The notes beneath the pieces were generated by a model, which saw only the letters and a program-made list of their open reading frames with translations, ran no database searches and was not told the DNA's origin. From Aldrovandia affinis (lineage: Eukaryota; Chordata; Actinopteri; Notacanthiformes; Halosauridae), in NCBI GenBank assembly GCA_029706075.1, contig JAINUG010000049.1:2772418-2836417 (forward strand): a DNA stretch of 64,000 bases, given 5' to 3'. The position numbers were made by a program, and so were the translations under genes. Positions 1 to 10,707 of the stretch are shown here, piece after piece (the stretch's first letter is position 1; each line of letters opens with the position of its first letter).

Positions 1-198
1 AATTGTGGCTTACACGTCGCATTTGCCCTTTTATTAACTTATTAAAACATTACCCTATATGTACATATCAAAGACAAATGGTAATATGCTGCACGTAAAT
101 ATTTTAATGTATATTTTGAGAAGAATAACTATACTGTATTAAATAAGGAAGGATATTATTGTATGCTGCTCTCATTTCAAAAATGTGTTCACTATTAG
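1..198. other. AT-rich flank, nothing recognised
   Basis: AT-rich non-coding sequence before the inverted-repeat element. No open frame, RNA gene or promoter motif is visible. Confidence 0.5.
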
Positions 199-828
199 GG
201 TGATATCAGCTAAATTGGGCCACTTTTTGGTTAATCGCTTGGGAAACTAAGAAAAAAGCAATGTATGACATTGAATTGTGTTTTTATGGTTAATAAGGAC
301 TGTTTTTAATATTTTTGTGTTGAATTGATGTAATAAAATATAATTGTTCAGGCCCTACAGCTTTTGAAAACATCAGCTGTCACATTATTTTAGATGAGCA
401 GTGTTCAGGTAAAATGGGCCGGCTGATCAGCTAGAATGAGCCACTCAAACTGTAAAGCAAAACAGAGTCATTTCTTATAAAATAATCGAATCATCTTTAA
501 TCTCAACACACTAAAACATTGCATTTAAATAACATTAAATGAACTCATGAAGAATAACATTAAAGCATTAAGAATTCATAAAGAATAACATTACAATTAA
601 TTAATGTAGTACCAATTACTTTAGGAACTCATTTTGGAACATGAATGTGTCTGTGCATGTGTGTGTGTGCATGTGTGTGTGTGGTGTGTGTGTGCATAAC
701 TATGCAGGCTTACACATGCATATCTGGAATTAAAAATACTCTCGTAACAACTGTAAAGAAAGTCATATTAAAACAGGAGACAAGGCTACTCTTTTAGACT
801 GATGCTTCAGTAAATCACTCATTCATCA

Positions 829-970
<142 letters not shown>

Positions 971-1184
971 CAGAGCGCTAGATAGTGAGAGCTAGCTCAC
1001 GATGCGCCCTGGACCAGAGCTAACACACACATACATAATTAGAAGGGAAAATGTGAAAAGAGGCATGTAATATATGCAATAATATAATATAATAATCTAT
1101 TAATAGCCTACTTTTAATAAGAGGAACCATCAAAATATCTGCTAAAACTCAATTCAGAAGGTGGCTCATTTTGCCTGAAATGCA

Positions 1185-1224
1185 TGGCTCAATTTACCTT
1201 AACACATTAAGGTAAATTGAGCCA
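1185..1224. repeat. Perfect 18-bp hairpin inside the transposon
   Basis: GGCTCAATTTACCTTAA at 1186-1202 is followed after a 4-nt CACA loop by its exact reverse complement at 1207-1223. The outer T-A pair makes 18 bp. The stem is built from the same sub-terminal motif as the element ends. Confidence 0.85.
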
Positions 1225-1611
1225 CTAACAAAAAATGCTTTTTTATAAATGGATACGTTTATTAACAAACTATCAGCATTATATCTGATGGAGGCCATCA
1301 GAGCATGTAGTATACATAATCATTTATAGATGTACATTTGTTTTTGATTGATTTATCAACCTTATTATTGACAAGTAAATTTTCATGTCAGGCCACTCAC
1401 CTTGAAGTTCTCTCAGCAGTCTCGATGTGAGGCATTGCCCCGACCACCATAGCAACCATAGACCAATCAAGTCAATTGTTACATGTCAAGTACAGTTGTG
1501 GCAACAGTTTAATATCATTTGCAGTCATTGTCTGTTAAACTTTTAAGAGCTGAGACGCTCAAACCTTAAATGGCTCATTTTACCTGATGGCCCAATTTAG
1601 CTGATATCACC

Positions 1612-2090
1612 ATATTTATATTTGTGTATTAATCCATTAATGTATTTTTGGTTGGGGCAGAGTGGACTACTATTCAAGGTACAACACCTAGCAACCAGAG
1701 GGTTGGGATGGGACGACGCTATTATTGTGCCACTGTGCAAAGTGCGAAACAAATACTCAAGCTTTGGTTAATTTAAGATTGTATAAATGAACAATGTGCA
1801 AACTGTAAAGTGTCGAGGGTGCAACGGATCTAGGTGTATCTTGAGCAAATATATCATAAACAACAGTAATAGCAGTCATGTTCATATAAATCCTTGCGGA
1901 TTCTCTGTGCGTGTTTCTTTTCTTTTTAATAAGACATTTGAGTCCAGATTCAATAAGGAAGTGCACATTTCAGTTTTAACGCCGGAATGATTTTACCATA
2001 ACATTATTATTATTATTATTATTTATCTGATTAATTCGTTCACAAGTGATCTGTGATAGTGTTTTTTTAATCCTGAAGGCGGACTCACGG
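1612..2090. other. Non-coding spacer before the first variable exon
   Basis: AT-rich sequence with short open frames on both strands near 1757-1990 that have no cadherin or other recognisable features. A short (ATT)n run lies near 2001-2022. No gene is supported. Confidence 0.5.
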
Positions 2091-2105
2091 TGCCGCTGTT
2101 GATCG
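2091..2105 (+). promoter_or_regulatory. CSE-type promoter element of variable exon 1
   Basis: TGCCGCTGTTGATCG matches the core seen in front of nearly every variable exon here and lies 203 bp before the ATG. In mammals the equivalent conserved sequence element carries the CGCT box and binds CTCF. That role here is inferred from the family. Confidence 0.8.
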
Positions 2106-2307
2106 TTGGGGTGGCGGTGTGTAAAAACAGGCTGAAGAGCACCTCCCATGTCATTGCATTGTGTAGGAGAAGCAGAGAGAGCCGCTCACAGAGCCTGTGT
2201 TACACACTACGGATCAGTGATACACAGCGCTCGCCTTTTCGGAAATGTGTCTCTCATATACGTGCCTTCTTTTAATTTGAGGTATTGTGCTAAAGATATA
2301 ATTCAAT

Positions 2308-4713
2308 ATGGAATATATGTGCTTCTGTTCTGCGATGAAATGGCAAGTACGATTCTTCGTTCTGGGTGTGTTTTGTGTAGACGCTGTTTTTGGCCATGTT
2401 AGATACTCGGTACCGGAGGAGATGACAAAAGGTTCATTCGTTGGAAATATCGCTCAGGATTTGGGATTGGATATTACAAGGTTGGCAAGTGGAAGAGCTC
2501 GAATATTTGCCGGAGACAACAGTGAGTACGTCGAGCTAATTCGTGAAAAGGGTATTTTGGTAGTAAAAGAAAGAATGGACAGAGAAGCGCTGTGCGGGCA
2601 AACCTCACCCTGCTCTGTTCACTTTCAGATTGTGCTGGACAACCCGATTGAATTTCACCGAATTACGATTGAAATTTTTGATATAAACGACAACGCTCCC
2701 ATCTTTCCCAACAATGAAATCAGACTGGAGATTAGCGAATTGGCTGTGCCGGGCGCAAGGTTTGTTCTGGACAGTGCTGTGGATTCGGATGTAGGGGCTA
2801 ATACGCTGCAGAGCTACACGCTGAAACCCACCGACAATTTCGTGCTTAAGGTACAACCGCAGCCTGACGGCAGTAAGCACGTAGAGATTGTACTGCAGAC
2901 ACAGTTGGACCGGGAGAAGTCAGAGGAAATGTCATTACTGTTAACCGCTGTGGACGGTGGGGATCCCCCCATGTCTGGCACTGCTAAGATTCATATAACT
3001 GTGCTTGATAGCAATGACAATCCGCCTCGTTTTACGCAGGGGGTTTACAAAGCCTCTATAGCAGAGAATACGCAAAAAGGTTCACTTGTCACCACAGTAA
3101 GCGCATCGGATATGGATGAAGGATCTTATGCGCACGTTTTTTATTCAATTTCTAACAGTGGTGATGGTGTAGGAGAAATATTTGTTATGAACGAGTTCAC
3201 CGGAGGAGTTAAATTAATCGGACAGCTTGACTACGAGAAATCCAAAAATTATCAACTAAATGTCCAAGCCAAAGATGGAGGTGGTCTTATAGACACTGCT
3301 AAAATTATAGTAGAAATTATTGATGTCAATGATAACATACCAACAATAGCAGTGATGTCGTCATCGAATTCTGTGCCGGAGAACGTCTTACCCGGCACTG
3401 TCGTAGCTGTCATTAATGTGCAGGATTCAGATTCAGGGAGCAACGGCCAAGTTCACTGCCAAATAAGCGACAGCATTCCATTTAAAATGACATCGTCATC
3501 GAATAATTTTTATAGCCTGCTGACGGATACTGCATTAGATCGAGAAACAACGCCAGAATATAATATCACGATAACTGCTAGTGACGACGGTATGCCCTTT
3601 CTATCGAGTAAATTGACTTTGACATTGAAAATATCAGATATTAATGACAACTTCCCAGTATTTGAAAATAGCGCTTACGAGGCAGTTATTGTCGAAAACA
3701 ATAAACCCGGCATCTCTGTTTTATCATTAAGGGCCAGAGACGCCGACTGGAACCAGAATGCTCGTGTTTCTTATATACTGGAGGAAGGTACTGTTAATGG
3801 TGTGCCTGTCTCCTCCTATGTTTCTGTGAATTCAGATAGTGGAGTTATCCATGCAGTGCGTTCTTTAGACTACGAGCAGATTAAGTATTTCCAGTTCAGT
3901 GTAAAAGCACAAGACGGGGGCTCTCCTCCGCTCAGTAGTAATGTGACCGTGAAGATATTTATCCAAGACCAGAACGATAACGCGCCTCAGATTCTTTACC
4001 CAGTACAGACTGGTGGCTCTCAAGTGTCTGAAATTGTGCCTCGTTCAGCAGATGTTGGTTATCTTGTCACTAAAGTGGTCGCTGTTGATGTGGACTCTGG
4101 ACAGAATGCCTGGCTCTCATATAAACTACTGAAAGCGACAGACAGAGCGCTGTTTGAAGTGGGTTTACAGAATGGAGAAATAAGAACTTTACGCCAGGTC
4201 ACCGATAAAGATGCTGTGAAACAAAGACTAGCTGTTGTAGTGGAGGACAACGGGCAGCCCTCTCGCTCAGCTACAGTCAATGTGAACGTGGCGGTGGCGG
4301 ACAGCTTCCCGGAAGTTCTCTCGGAATTCACTGACTTTACGCACGACAAGGATGACAATATGACTTTCTATTTAGTTTTGGCCTTGGCTGTAGTTTCATT
4401 CCTCTTTATCGTCTCAGTTATTTCCATTGTATCCGTGAAATGCTATAGATGGAGACGTGAACGATTGTTTTATAAATCCAATGGAAATCTCCCCGTTATA
4501 CCGTACTATCCACCGCTTTACGCAGACGTCGGAGGCACTGGAACTCTACAACGCTTGTATAATTATGAAGTGTGCCAGACGACTGACTCGAGAAAGAGCG
4601 ATATGAAGCACGTCAGACCTTGTAGTCAGAGCATCATTAGCCTAGACGGCTGTGGAACACAGACACTAATGCACGTGACGGAGAAAGGGGCCAATGATGA
4701 ATCAGCAAATCAG
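2308..4713 (+). CDS. pcdhg: Clustered protocadherin, gamma-type, variable exon 1
   Basis: Encodes 802 residues of a homophilic adhesion receptor of the neuronal surface. A signal peptide (about 1-29) precedes EC1-EC6. The calcium-binding linkers are DINDNAP 125-131, DSNDNPP 234-240, DVNDN 339-343, DINDNFP 444-450 and DQNDNAP 554-560. EC1 has the CX5C loop typical of clustered protocadherins (LCGQTSPC). The membrane helix is about 686-710, followed by KCYRWRRER and a YYPPLYADVGGTG cytoplasmic stretch. The exon ends CAG|GTAAGT at 4713/4714, in phase 0; the frame runs only ten codons into the intron. A second in-frame ATG at 2335 (MKWQVRFF) could be the true start. EC1-EC4 are distinct from the other exons, but EC5 from about residue 477 matches group A, which suggests conversion. 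Gamma rather than alpha or beta is inferred from the TTDSRKSD cytoplasmic motif and the donor. Confidence 0.92.
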
Positions 4714-5911
4714 GTAAGTTTGTCAGACTCACTACAGGATTGAACCTTTTATTTAAGTGTTTGTTTAATGGTCACTGTATTTAAAGTTACATATACATAT
4801 ACGTATATATATATATACAGTATATATATATATATATATAGTTTAACTAGTTTAACTGTACTGTATCCTCTTGGACAGCATATTCTGAACAGTTTACTCT
4901 AAAAGTATGGATTCTTTACCCTTAATGTGTGCCTAATCAGTGGGGTTATGTGGAGGCCATAGTAGTTATTATATAGTTCTGATTATTAATACTTTTAAGA
5001 GTATTTATATTTTCTCTTCTTGTTCACTCTGTGCAGTGTCTGTGAACATAAAGCTGTGCTTTGCTGGGGCACTTTGTTGCCTTCGCTCCACAAAGTGACC
5101 AGTGACCACGACCACGACCATAAAACACTTCCATGACTAAACGTACCGTTCATCAGCTTTTCACAAGCCATTGAGAACTTCTCAGTAGCTGTAGTCTCAT
5201 TTTATATCTGGGGTTTTGTAAGGTCAATATTTTGGCAGCTGAATGGCTCTATAATGATCTAGCTGTTCAATGGTCAACAATTCTCCACAATTTAATGTGG
5301 GATTAAACCGGAGTCATTCCGAAATTAGCAGGATAACACTAGCTGATTAATTTATTTTCATCGTGACCAGTCACATACCAACATAGACTTCTTTGGTAAA
5401 TTATTTTGTTCAATATATTTATACATATTTTATTTACCACGCACCTATTTAAAGTTTCACGTTTTATTAAATATGTTTTTTTTTTTTTTTTTGTTAAATG
5501 TATTGTGTCATCACATTGTGGTGTAATCGATCGTTTTTTAAATCCAGTTTTGCGCTCGGGCGGTTTAGCAGTCTATAGATGACTTAGTTATTCATAGTGG
5601 ATAAATGTGGGCATGTCTGGGGATGTACATATTGGTCTGCTGATTTTCACAGAGCGCAGCATATTATGTTTTTTCGGAGTGGTTGTTGAACCGACAGACT
5701 CAGCTGCGACCTCTTTTACGTTAAATTGCGTTTCGCAATACAAATGCTTACATTATAAAACAGCAATTCAGAGTAGGCCTAATCCACGACGCTCCTTATT
5801 CTCCTATGTTAACATTATTTTATGTGCACAGACGTAAGTTTTCATATAATAAGTATTTTACAACGTTTGTAAAACAAATATGAGTTTGCAGTTCTGTATT
5901 CTAACTCGGAG
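4714..5911. other. Spacer between variable exons 1 and 2
   Basis: Intron and intergenic DNA with a (TA)n tract at about 4791-4840 and a T-run near 5474-5492. A 76-codon open frame at 5607-5837 shows no family features and overlaps the promoter approach. No gene is supported. Confidence 0.6.
4791..4840. repeat. (TA)n microsatellite
   Basis: Imperfect alternating AT tract about 80 bp after the exon 1 donor. Confidence 0.9.
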
Positions 5912-5926
5912 CGCCGCTGTTGAACG
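5912..5926 (+). promoter_or_regulatory. CSE-type promoter element of variable exon 2
   Basis: CGCCGCTGTTGAACG, one base off the usual GATCG end, 250 bp before the ATG at 6176. The flanks GCAGTTCTGTATT (upstream) and GTGCTGTTT-like sequence (downstream) are shared by group A promoters, as are later blocks resembling ACCTCCCC and GAGGTCTCG. Confidence 0.78.
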
Positions 5927-6175
5927 GTCCGATGCTGTTTAGGATAATATTTCTCACAGGACCTCCCCTCTAATCATTTGGTATTAGAGCAAGGAAGAGC
6001 CGCACGTATCGCGCAGTCTATATCCAGTAACCACTGAGGTCTCGGACTACTTTACTCTTGTTATAAAATAGACCGCGTGCACATTTTCCTATAATAACTG
6101 GGATTACTCGACAATTGGAGTTATTACTTATTTCATGAAGGATTGTATTTTGCGCGCCTTCTTATCGCTAGAACA

Positions 6176-8572
6176 ATGTGTGGAAGAACAATGGCATGGC
6201 AAGTAACGCTGTTTATCTCTCTCCTTTCTCTCGGTTCAGTGTGTGGGCAGGTTAGCTATTCAATACCGGAGGAAATGGCTAAAGGGTCGTTAGTTGGTGA
6301 TATAGTGCAGGATTTGGGGTTGGATTTTAAAAGACTGAAATCGGGCAATGCTCGTGTATATACGGGAGACAGCGCCGAATACATTGAGCTGAATAAAGAA
6401 AGGGGAGTCCTGCTTATTAAAGAGAGAATAGATCGCGAAGGACTCTGCGGAAAGACGAGCCCCTGCGCTTTACATTTCCAGATCATTCTGGAAAATCCCA
6501 TGGAATTCTATCACATCACTGTGGAGATCACAGATATTAACGATAATGCACCGAGTTTTAAAAATAACGAAATGCGGTTTGAGATAAGCGAGTCTTCTTT
6601 GCCTGGTGCGAGGTTTGTGCTAGAGAGAGCAATGGATCCGGACGTTGGTGCTAATGGTCTGCAAGGATACTCGCTTACACCAACTGATCATTTACTCTTA
6701 AAACTGCACAATTTGCCAGATGGTAGTAAAACTATTGAAATGGTTCTACAAAAAACACTAGACCGAGAAATGCAGGATGAGATGTCTTTGTTATTAACGG
6801 CAATGGATGGCGGCGACCCGCAAATGTCAGGTACTGTACATATACGTATCACGGTGCTTGACGCAAATGATAATGCGCCTGTTTGTGCTCAGTCTGTTTA
6901 TAAGGCCTCTATAACAGAGAATGCATCTCGAGGCACCGTTTTAACTACAGTGAGTGCCTCTGACGCAGATGAGAGTTCCAACGCCAAAGTAACCTATTCC
7001 ATTTCAAACACTGTGGAGGGTGTTGCTGAACTCTTTGAAATAGATCAAGATAATGGCGACGTGAAATTAATAGGGAATATTGATTATGAAAAGGAAAAAC
7101 ACTATCAAATTGATGTACAATCGAGAGATTCTGGAGGCCTGTCCGATTCGTGTAAAATCATTGTCGATGTCATCGATGCAAATGATAACAAACCTGCCAT
7201 TAATTTGATGTCAAATTCAAAATCAGTTGTGGAAGATTCCAAGCCCGATACAGTTATTGCAGTTCTTAGTATCAATGATCCAGACTCTGGGTCCAATGGC
7301 AAGGTTAGTTGCATTATAAGCGACAATATTCCATTTAAAATTAAATCGACATCACACAACTTCTTCAGTTTAGTTACTGAGAATGTTCTGGACCGAGAGA
7401 CAGATTCTGAGTTTAATATCAGTGTAACCTGCTCTGATGAGGGAGTGCCGTCTCTCTCCAGCATTGTTACTCTCTACATACACGTATCAGATGTGAATGA
7501 CAACGCGCCGATATTTGAAAGGAGTTCATACGAAGCTCACATTAAAGAAAATAACAGCCCAGGCCTCTCCATATTTTCAGTAAAAGCCAGAGATGCCGAT
7601 TGGAACCAGAATGCTCGTGTTTCTTATATATTGGAGGAAGGGACTGTTAATGGCGTGCCTGTCTCCTCCTATGTGTCTGTGAACTCTGACAGTGGAGTCA
7701 TCCATGCTGTGCGCTCTTTTGACTACGAGCAGATTAAGGATTTCCAGTTCCGCGTAAAAGCGCAAGATGGAGGTTCTCCTCCACTTAGTAGCAACGTGAC
7801 AGTTAAAATATTTATCCAAGACCAGAACGATAACGCGCCTCAGATTCTCTATCCAGTACAGACTGGTGTCTCTCTGGTGGCTGAAATGGTGCCTCGTTCA
7901 GCAGACGTTGGTTATCTTGTCACTAAAGTGGTCGCTGTTGATGTGGACTCTGGACAGAATGCCTGGCTCTCATACAAACTACTGAAAGTGACAGACAGGG
8001 CGCTGTTTGATGTGGGCTTACAGAATGGAGAAATAAGAACTTTACGCCAGGTCACCGATAAAGATGCTGTGAAACAAAGACTTACTGTTGTAGTGGAGGA
8101 CAACGGGCAGCCCTCTCGCTCAGCTACTGTCAATGTGAATGTGGCGGTGGCGGACAGCTTCCCGGAAGTGCTCTCGGAATTCAGTGATTTCCCACAGGAC
8201 AAGGATTACAATGACAACCTGACATTTTACTTAATTTTGGCCCTTGCTGTGGTTTCATTCCTTTTTTTTGTCTCTATTATTGCCATAGTGTCAGTGAAAT
8301 GCTATAGATGGAGACGCGAACAATTGTTTTATAAGTCCAATGGCAATCTCCCAGTTATACCATACTATCCACCACTTTACGCAGATGTCGGTGGCACTGG
8401 AACTCTACAGCATGTGTATAATTACGAGGTGTGCAGGACCACTGACTCGAGAAAGAGCGATATGAAGTACGTCAGACCTTGCAGTCAGAGCGTCATTAGT
8501 CTGGACGCCAGTGGAACACAGACGCTACCGCACGTGCAGGATAAAGGGGCCAATGAGGTTTCAGAGATTGAG
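6176..8572 (+). CDS. pcdhg: Clustered protocadherin, gamma-type, variable exon 2 (group A)
   Basis: Encodes 799 residues. The ATG at 6176 (MCGRTMAWQ) is chosen because it aligns with the starts of sister exons. The open frame reaches back to 6143, but only with a TTG. The signal peptide is about 1-24, ending GSVCG|Q. EC1-EC6 follow, with DXNDN linkers near 120, 229, 334, 439 and 549, and a membrane helix about 683-708. The EC2/EC3 linker reads DANDNAPVCAQ, a cysteine where sisters have phenylalanine. The donor is GAG|GTGAGA at 8572/8573, where sister exons have CAG, so the last residue before the junction is Glu instead of Gln. The 3' tail (NEVSEIE) resembles exons 6 and 11. Confidence 0.92.
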
Positions 8573-10472
8573 GTGAGACTTCCCGACTGATCACAATAAT
8601 AGTCTTCAAAGTTTTTTTATTATTGTGATAAATTAAATTGGCATTAAGCCTTAGGTCAGTGATTACATGTCCGTTTCTCTTTTCCCAACCTCTGTTCTTA
8701 TTGCACATTTCAGTCATGATTGCTCTTTATATTTATCTGTTGACATGAGCTTGTATTATAAAAATGTTTTTTTTTTTTTACATTTTGCTAATGTCTTTGC
8801 AATCATACACTGACTAAATGTATCTGAAACAACACGTTTTCTTATTATTGTATAATATCTTTTAAAGTAATGCAATGAAGGAGCAATTACACATTAGTGC
8901 TGGAAAATATATTTTTTAAGCTGATTATATTTTAATTCCAATTGATTTAGAAAGAAATCGGGAAGAAATATGGTTGATTTTGTTTTCAGGAAAAACTTAA
9001 TTGTGTTGGGTTTTACATTTAGGCTACTAGCACCCAAAAGGACTAGAAACAACATGTAGCCATTACGCTATTATATTACTGTTCAATAGGGCAGTGAGTA
9101 TTTGAGAAATCATCAGACCTGATAGCAGGACTTATTCTCAATGATATTTCAAAGTATGTGATTTTTGGAATCAGTGTTATGGACATTGCTGCATGTAGAT
9201 CAATACTTCATTGTGCATATTATTTAACATTCAAGTAATCAAGCTAAACAAGTTAAATTCAGATGACTTGTGATTTTCTACTTGATTATGCTCTATGGTT
9301 ACCATATAGTGTAGTGCAAGCGTTTCAGATTTATTGACATTTGAAAATATATATTTTTCTATTTTATGTTGTACAGGTTTTGGTTGTTTTTGAGGGACAA
9401 TATCATCGTGATTTCATCTCTCTATATTTACTATCGCTCTGCTGTTTACAGTGCTTCCATTGCTAATTATGGTGATGTGTTGTTATTTTGTTGAATTCCA
9501 GTGTTACAGCCTGCAGCTGTGCTTTGTCTTTCACTTGTATCTTTTTAAGAATTTTCTTCTTCCTGTTCCCTTTTCACCATGGAAGTGTAAATGAATGTGT
9601 TTAACCATGAATTGTATGTATTAGTTGAAATTATACACTACCAATGGTGAAATAAATTAAAAATAAATAAAATAAAATAAAAAGTATTCCGCTCGAACAG
9701 CAGCAAATGGTCACATGTATGTTCTATCTGTTCACCGTGAATCTTTCAAAAGGTCTTTCACATGGCAGCTTGTACATTCATGGAATGAAGTGCCTCCTAA
9801 ATCTAGTTCCTAATTTAAATCCAGATATCTGTCTCAGCTTGGTCCTAATAGGTGACACATATGTAACAATACACTGTGATTTTCTGACTTTGACATGGAT
9901 TGTGGATTGTGATATTGTCTCTTGTGAAATTGCTTTTTGATTGAAGTGCTATGTGTTGTGTCATTTTAACCTGTCTCTATATTGTTTAACTTTATTGTAT
10001 TGTTTGTATCAAGAGTATATGTTTCAGTGCAGAGCGATATCATCCAGGTGATGCATTCTGTTCTGTTCGCATCTGTAATATTGATATACTTCAAAGTTTA
10101 TTTTTCATGGTTTTCGTCTTGGACGATCTCCTTGGAGACATCAGTTTGGAGGTCTCTGTATTTTCTGGTTTAGGGTCGAGCAAATCTAAGGAGGATTCTG
10201 TTTTACGCAGCTGGTTTGAATCCTTAAACTGTGTATTACCTCACTGGTGGTCTAAATTTAGTTTGAGTTACGACCAAAATTGCCTTATTAATTTGCTTTG
10301 ACAAACAATAAATAGCAATCAATTTAACCCTGCGCAACGCAAGGTGCCAATACGTTAAGTATCGCATGTTATTCATTAAAATATGCTGCTTTTATTTTCA
10401 TTTTGTTATATGTACACTTAAACGTAAGTTTTGGAAACCGTGTTTTATGCAGTTCTGTATCTAAACTCACAG
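8573..10472. other. Spacer between variable exons 2 and 3
   Basis: About 1.9 kb of AT-rich intron/intergenic DNA. Short open frames near 9707-10301 lack recognisable features. Low-complexity AATAAA-rich sequence lies near 9650-9685. No gene or clear transposon is seen. Confidence 0.6.
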
Positions 10473-10487
10473 TGCCGCTGTTGATCG
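10473..10487 (+). promoter_or_regulatory. CSE-type promoter element of variable exon 3
   Basis: TGCCGCTGTTGATCG, 221 bp before the ATG. A second partial copy, CGCCGCTGTT, follows at 10491-10500 and may be a half-site. Confidence 0.82.
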
Positions 10488-10707
10488 GTGCGCCGCTGTT
10501 TGTGAGCAGATTTCGCGTAGGAACCTCCCATGCCATCTGAAAATAAAACACAGACCCGTGTGCAGTCCATCTAGAAATCATTAACTGAGGAGGTCTCGAG
10601 CTGCTCAGAACATTTTTTCGGATGTAACTGGGATTACAATATATTCCGAATACTACGTCTATTTTTAACGGATTATATTGTGCTAGCGCTCTCACGTCGT
10701 CGGGAAA

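Noticed and set aside
4059-4358. A conserved minus-strand open frame of about 96 codons that recurs in every exon (for example 7912-8202, 12444-12734, 16567-16857)
   Set aside because: It is the antisense of the homogenised EC6 block. Its conservation follows from the sense strand and it has no start context or promoter of its own.
6143-6175. Upstream extension of exon 2
   Set aside because: It begins with TTG. The ATG at 6176 aligns with the starts of the sister exons. The same reasoning removed the GTG/TTG extensions of exons 10, 12 and 13.
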